Part shown: positions 3,826-6,658 of the stretch, piece by piece
Numbering within the stretch: the first letter of the stretch is position 1
Layout: each line of letters starts with the position of its first letter
Program-made: the position numbers and the translations under genes
Notes under the pieces: model-generated
The model's database searches: none
Seen by the model: only the letters and a program-made list of their open reading frames with translations
What the model was told of the DNA's origin: nothing
Source: a bacterium
GTDB lineage: Bacteria > Patescibacteriota > Minisyncoccia > Moranbacterales > DUUL01
Direction of reading: 5' to 3'
Assembly: GCA_030641245.1 (NCBI GenBank)
Contig: DAOWHU010000070.1
Span: 1-6,658 of the forward strand
DNA: 6,658 bases

Positions 3826-4716
3826 TTATTTAAATGCATCACATTTCGCCAAGAACTCCTCACACTCCTCCAAATAATCCTCCAATTCATCCTCTGCATC
3901 TTTCAAATCATCTAAATTCTCTTCTAGTCGTTTTAAATCTTTTTTCCCTATCCCGTTATCTTTTGCTTTTTCAATAATTTTTTTCTGCTCTTTAATCAAG
4001 TCCTCAACTCTTTCTTCTTCGTCTTCAGCGTCCTCACAATTTTCTTTAGAGTCTTTATCGCAAATTATTTCAGTAATTAAATCTTGTGGGGTTAGTTGAG
4101 ATCCAAAATGTTGCACTATCAAATAGCTTTTCTGCCCGCCTCGGCTAGCCTCCGGCGAGACGGACCCATCTTGTTGAAATTCCAAAATCGCCACCCCGAT
4201 TTCCTTGAAATTTTCCGATAAAATATTGTCTCGATGACCAGGGCTATTCATCCAACCTTCATGAACTGATATGGCCGAAAAATATCCTTCCGCCAAATTT
4301 TCTCCAAAAGCCTTATAATTGTAATCTTGTTTTTGGGCAAAATACCAAGGCTGCAAACCCTGCGGAGAAACGTGATCAAAATAATCATTATCTTTCATAT
4401 GCTGAGCTTTCTCCATCGCTGATAGTTTCAACTGTTCATTTTCTTTTACTTTTCCGAGCCCCGCTTCCTCTCGAGCTTTATTAACTAAATCAATAATTTC
4501 TTGATTGTCTCCCTGAAAATCCACTTGATTTTCCTCGGTCGCATCTTTTAAATTTCGAATCACACCCGCTCCCACTCCTTCGTTCACTTTGATTCTTGTC
4601 TCCGATTTCGGTATAATCGTTTTCAACGACAAACTCCCGAAATCAACCAACGTAAAAAAACTCATTGCGATAATGATGTAGAAAACTGCTTTAAATATTT
4701 TTTTAAATAAAAACAT
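3826..4716 (-). CDS. Membrane-anchored CAP/SCP-domain (YkwD-like) exoprotein
   Basis: Counted from the ATG at 4716 the protein has 296 residues. A short KK-containing head and a hydrophobic segment (about 9-26) look like a signal anchor. A linker follows, then the CAP domain at about 70-206, then an acidic, Lys/Glu-rich, probably coiled-coil tail (about 215-296). The CAP hallmarks are present: DYFDHVSPQG (His115), AFGENLAEG (Glu139), VHEGWMNSPGHRDNIL (Glu153, His161), then the IGVAILEF and YLIVQHFG strands. The substrates of bacterial CAP proteins are mostly unknown; an extracellular location is likely. Residues 185-194 (SVSPEASRGG) are encoded by the 30-bp palindromic element at 4135-4164. 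Without them the text reads FQQDG-QKSYLIVQHFG, the ordinary family sequence. An in-frame TTG at 4761 could extend the start by 15 residues, but the extension adds no signal-like features, so I prefer 4716. It ends in TAA. Confidence 0.9.
   Translation of the reverse strand: MFLFKKIFKAVFYIIIAMSFFTLVDFGSLSLKTIIPKSETRIKVNEGVGAGVIRNLKDATEENQVDFQGDNQEIIDLVNKAREEAGLGKVKENEQLKLSAMEKAQHMKDNDYFDHVSPQGLQPWYFAQKQDYNYKAFGENLAEGYFSAISVHEGWMNSPGHRDNILSENFKEIGVAILEFQQDGSVSPEASRGGQKSYLIVQHFGSQLTPQDLITEIICDKDSKENCEDAEDEEERVEDLIKEQKKIIEKAKDNGIGKKDLKRLEENLDDLKDAEDELEDYLEECEEFLAKCDAFK
4135..4164. repeat. 30-bp GC-rich palindromic element, copy B, in-frame inside the CAP gene
   Basis: The 28-bp core 4136-4163 begins CCGCCTCGGCT and ends CCGGCGAGACGG. 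Its ends pair as CCGCCTCG with CGAGACGG, 8 positions with one mismatch that is G-U in minus-strand RNA. It matches copy A in the tRNA remnant at 22 of 28 positions. The differing base at the end of the stem (C here, T in copy A) still allows pairing as G-C or G-T. It fills exactly ten codons, S-V-S-P-E-A-S-R-G-G, inside a loop between the last strands of the CAP domain. The reading frame is unbroken on both sides. Confidence 0.85.
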
Positions 4717-5037
4717 ATTTGAACTTAAATACTCAACCGTCAACTCCCAATATTCATTCAATGTCCAATTTGTAAATAATCCAAACTAACAGCGAAATTT
4801 GTAATTTGTAATTTGCAACATCATTGAACATTTCGGTATTGATTGTTGAATGAATGTTGGATATTGATCATTGAATATTAATTCTTTTATTTATAAATTT
4901 AAAATTAAAAATTTAATATTGTTTACAAATTATAAATTATAGATTTTTTCTCCTTTATTGTTCATTGTTCCTTTTTCATCTTCATCTATTTTAAAATTGA
5001 AAAATTGAAAATTTAGCATTGTGCAAAATACTATATA
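4717..5037. other. AT-rich repetitive spacer without a gene
   Basis: This stretch lies between the surface protein and the CAP gene. I see no coding region other than the possible 15-residue TTG extension of the CAP gene. It contains three ATTTGTA-type heptamers (4797-4817), a 10-bp inverted repeat ATTCATTCAA (4752-4761 with 4846-4855), degenerate TTGAATATT/CATTGAACA strings, and an AATTGAAA run at about 4995-5011. A TATAAT-like string (minus strand, near 4936) could be a -10 box, but no matching -35 is visible. No convincing terminator is seen after the surface protein gene. Confidence 0.6.
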
Positions 5038-5041
5038 CTAT
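5028..5041. repeat. Two ATACTAT heptamers at the end of the surface protein gene
   Basis: These 14 bases are identical to 9-22 at the end of uppS and likewise contain a TAG stop codon, so the last codon of the upstream gene lies in the repeat. Confidence 0.5.
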
Positions 5042-6658
5042 CCCTCCGTTTGCACAATCCAATAATCAAATGTCACATCGAACTCGGCCACTTCCATTAA
5101 TTTGATTCTGAACCCTTCCCCTTCTTTCTTCTCGGAAATAATCCAATTGACTGGACTATTTCCAATCGGAGTAACAATAATTTTTGAATCACTCTTAACT
5201 TTAAGATTTTCTATAAACACTTCGGATTGACCCCCATAAATTGTCGCTGAGCCAGTATTCTTTTCATTTTCTGCTACCTCATTATTGACTATCGTGTATT
5301 CTCCTGCCACTATCACCTCAGTTTCTAATTTTTCAGCCGTAACAACTCCAGCGAATTTCACATCGCCCGCTATTATATCAATCTCAAATTCGCCTCCGCT
5401 AATCATCGCCCCCAAACCAATCGCTGTCTCCAAAGCCGTAATCCGTTCTTCATGCGAAGAAAGCTGATTAACCGCTAAACTATCAAATGTGTTCAAACCA
5501 TCAATCACCGTTTCTATTTCGGCCAACCTTAATTGAGTACCATCTTTCTCGATATTGTAACGAGACAACAAACTCTCGAAATCTTCTCTCAAAGACGCAA
5601 TGGTCTCACCTTGCTCGTCTATGTTCAACAAAAGGTTGATATTTTCAGTAAACGCAATCTCTTCCTCCAACTCCTCTCCAGTTTCTAAGTCAACCTTATA
5701 GACCAATTTTTTCCCAGAAAGTTGCTCTATCAATCTCATCGCCTTGGTCATATCAACATTGATTGCAGTTTTATCTCGTTCCGAATAGTAAGACCAAGCT
5801 AAGGCCTCTCTAACTTCCTCTTCTTCTGGCATTAATGAGAAATTATGGGGAGAGAGAGTAGTCGCATTTCCAGCTTCATCTCGAACTATCAATTCATGTG
5901 AACCAGCTGCGTCAACGGCATACAATTGAATACCGTCGGTGATACTAGTAGTCGGAGCAGTACTAGAGGCAATCGCTAAAACACTACCCGCATCGGTGCC
6001 AAAACTAGTCGTCCCCACCCCCACATTCCCACTCGACTTTTCAATAAACAAATCATCAGTATTAAAAGCTAATCCTAGTTCATTGTAAGTAATATCACCG
6101 ATAGAAGTTCCAGCGGGGTCTTGCCATTGAGCTAAAGCAGAGGTTTGAGCGGTAGTTGAGAAAGTCCAATAATCTCCTACGTCATGCCCCTCAGTAGCAG
6201 CAAAAGTTATTGTGACTCCATGATTAAGAGTTTGAGCAGAACCAGTCATAGTTACTCCAGTAGCGTCCCAAGTAGAACCTCCATCATCTGACCATTTGAA
6301 AGCATCTGACATCCCAGTGGATTCTATTTCTACTTTGTAGTTTAAAGCTGATGTTCCTGTAAAAGTCCCTCCTGTAGTCATATCATCTAAATCAGGAACT
6401 CCTGCTCCACCGTCAGTAAAGGTTACTGTTCCTATGGTTGAATAAGGTTTAAAGATTTGTCCGATTGTGGCTATTGCTCCGGTGTTGAGTTGGAGTTTGG
6501 CTCCGGGGGAGGTTGTACCTATCCCCACACTACTACCAGTAAACCCAAACGCATCTTCATCCTCATAATACCCAAAAGTTCCGTCATTAGTTTCTCCATC
6601 AAAAGTCCAGACTATGTCAGTAGCAGCAGTTCCGTCGTACCAAGTGGTGGTTCCAATT
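5038..6658 (-). CDS. Large fibre-like surface protein, C-terminal part (5' end outside the window)
   Basis: The frame is open from the window edge to the TAG at 5038, giving 539 visible residues. A GTG at 6528 is internal and not the start, because the 43 codons before it read on as the same kind of sequence (IGTTTWYDG, VWTFDGETNDGTF). VGIGTTSPGAKL at 44-55 and NVGVGTTS at about 211-218 are the 'GIGTTSP' units of phage-tail-fibre-like and giant CPR surface proteins. A WSDDGGSTW beta domain lies at about 75-170. DGIQLY...DEAGNATTLSPHNFSL and an AWSYYSERDKTAINVDM segment lie at about 242-305. A probable coiled coil spans about 335-413. A beta-rich C-terminal domain (about 421-539) contains SKIIVTPIGN and ends FDVTFDYWIVQTEG. 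The likely role is an adhesin or fibre at the cell surface. No signal peptide can be judged because the N-terminus is missing. Confidence 0.85.
   Translation of the reverse strand, partial: IGTTTWYDGTAATDIVWTFDGETNDGTFGYYEDEDAFGFTGSSVGIGTTSPGAKLQLNTGAIATIGQIFKPYSTIGTVTFTDGGAGVPDLDDMTTGGTFTGTSALNYKVEIESTGMSDAFKWSDDGGSTWDATGVTMTGSAQTLNHGVTITFAATEGHDVGDYWTFSTTAQTSALAQWQDPAGTSIGDITYNELGLAFNTDDLFIEKSSGNVGVGTTSFGTDAGSVLAIASSTAPTTSITDGIQLYAVDAAGSHELIVRDEAGNATTLSPHNFSLMPEEEEVREALAWSYYSERDKTAINVDMTKAMRLIEQLSGKKLVYKVDLETGEELEEEIAFTENINLLLNIDEQGETIASLREDFESLLSRYNIEKDGTQLRLAEIETVIDGLNTFDSLAVNQLSSHEERITALETAIGLGAMISGGEFEIDIIAGDVKFAGVVTAEKLETEVIVAGEYTIVNNEVAENEKNTGSATIYGGQSEVFIENLKVKSDSKIIVTPIGNSPVNWIISEKKEGEGFRIKLMEVAEFDVTFDYWIVQTEG

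Noticed and set aside
3663..3899. Minus-strand frame of 78 codons with KDTRYKDTRYK repeats
   Set aside because: It overlaps the start of the FHB gene and the end of the CAP gene and reads through the inverted repeat arm; the residue repeats are just translated heptamers.
4752..4855. Riboswitch or structured leader upstream of the CAP gene
   Set aside because: The inverted repeats are short, AT-only and part of degenerate low-complexity sequence; no known motif is visible.
5285..5467. Plus-strand open frame of 60 codons opposite the surface protein
   Set aside because: It is antisense to a clear coding region; its Ser/Thr/Ile-rich text is the mirror of beta-rich codons.

Overview
The window looks like a piece of a small, AT-rich bacterial genome of the Candidate Phyla Radiation (Patescibacteria, probably Parcubacteria-like). 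The basis is the mix of genes: small four-helix-bundle proteins, a single-domain GIY-YIG nuclease, a CPR-style undecaprenyl diphosphate synthase, a CAP-domain exoprotein and a large 'VGIGTTSP' repeat surface protein. Spacers made of short heptamer repeats and few Shine-Dalgarno sites fit the same picture. The lineage is inference from protein style, with no marker gene to prove it. Every supported gene lies on the minus strand.

In transcription order (high to low coordinates): 6658-5038 is the C-terminal part of a large secreted or surface fibre-like protein, open at the window edge. 5037-4717 is an AT-rich repetitive spacer. 4716-3826 is a membrane-anchored CAP/SCP (YkwD-like) protein with an acidic coiled-coil tail. 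3729-3358 is a four-helix-bundle (FHB) gene lying inside a long imperfect inverted repeat. 3270-3145 is a good promoter followed by an intact tRNA-Glu(CTC). 3123-2866 is a GIY-YIG nuclease whose stop codon sits inside a broken second copy of the same tRNA (2874-2783). 2713-2357 is a second FHB gene. 2281-19 is an isoprenoid pair: a short-chain trans-prenyl diphosphate synthase followed by undecaprenyl diphosphate synthase (uppS), with a third FHB gene wedged between them. uppS is interrupted by an in-frame TAA at 502-504.

How the genes work together: the trans-prenyl synthase would supply the allylic primer (FPP or GGPP) that UppS elongates to the C55 lipid carrier for cell-wall synthesis. 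The CAP and fibre proteins are exported or surface proteins. The FHB genes, the nuclease and the tRNA fragment look like accessory insertions into this housekeeping background.

Two things stand out. First, a 30-bp GC-rich palindromic element occurs twice: in-frame inside the CAP gene, where it adds ten residues, and inside the tRNA-Glu remnant. In both places removing it restores the expected family sequence, so it behaves like the Rickettsia palindromic elements. Second, the nuclease gene is flanked by a 60-bp direct repeat of the tRNA-Glu gene, the layout left by a very small tRNA-targeted insertion. Inverted heptamer-type repeats around two FHB genes suggest these may be small mobile cassettes too.
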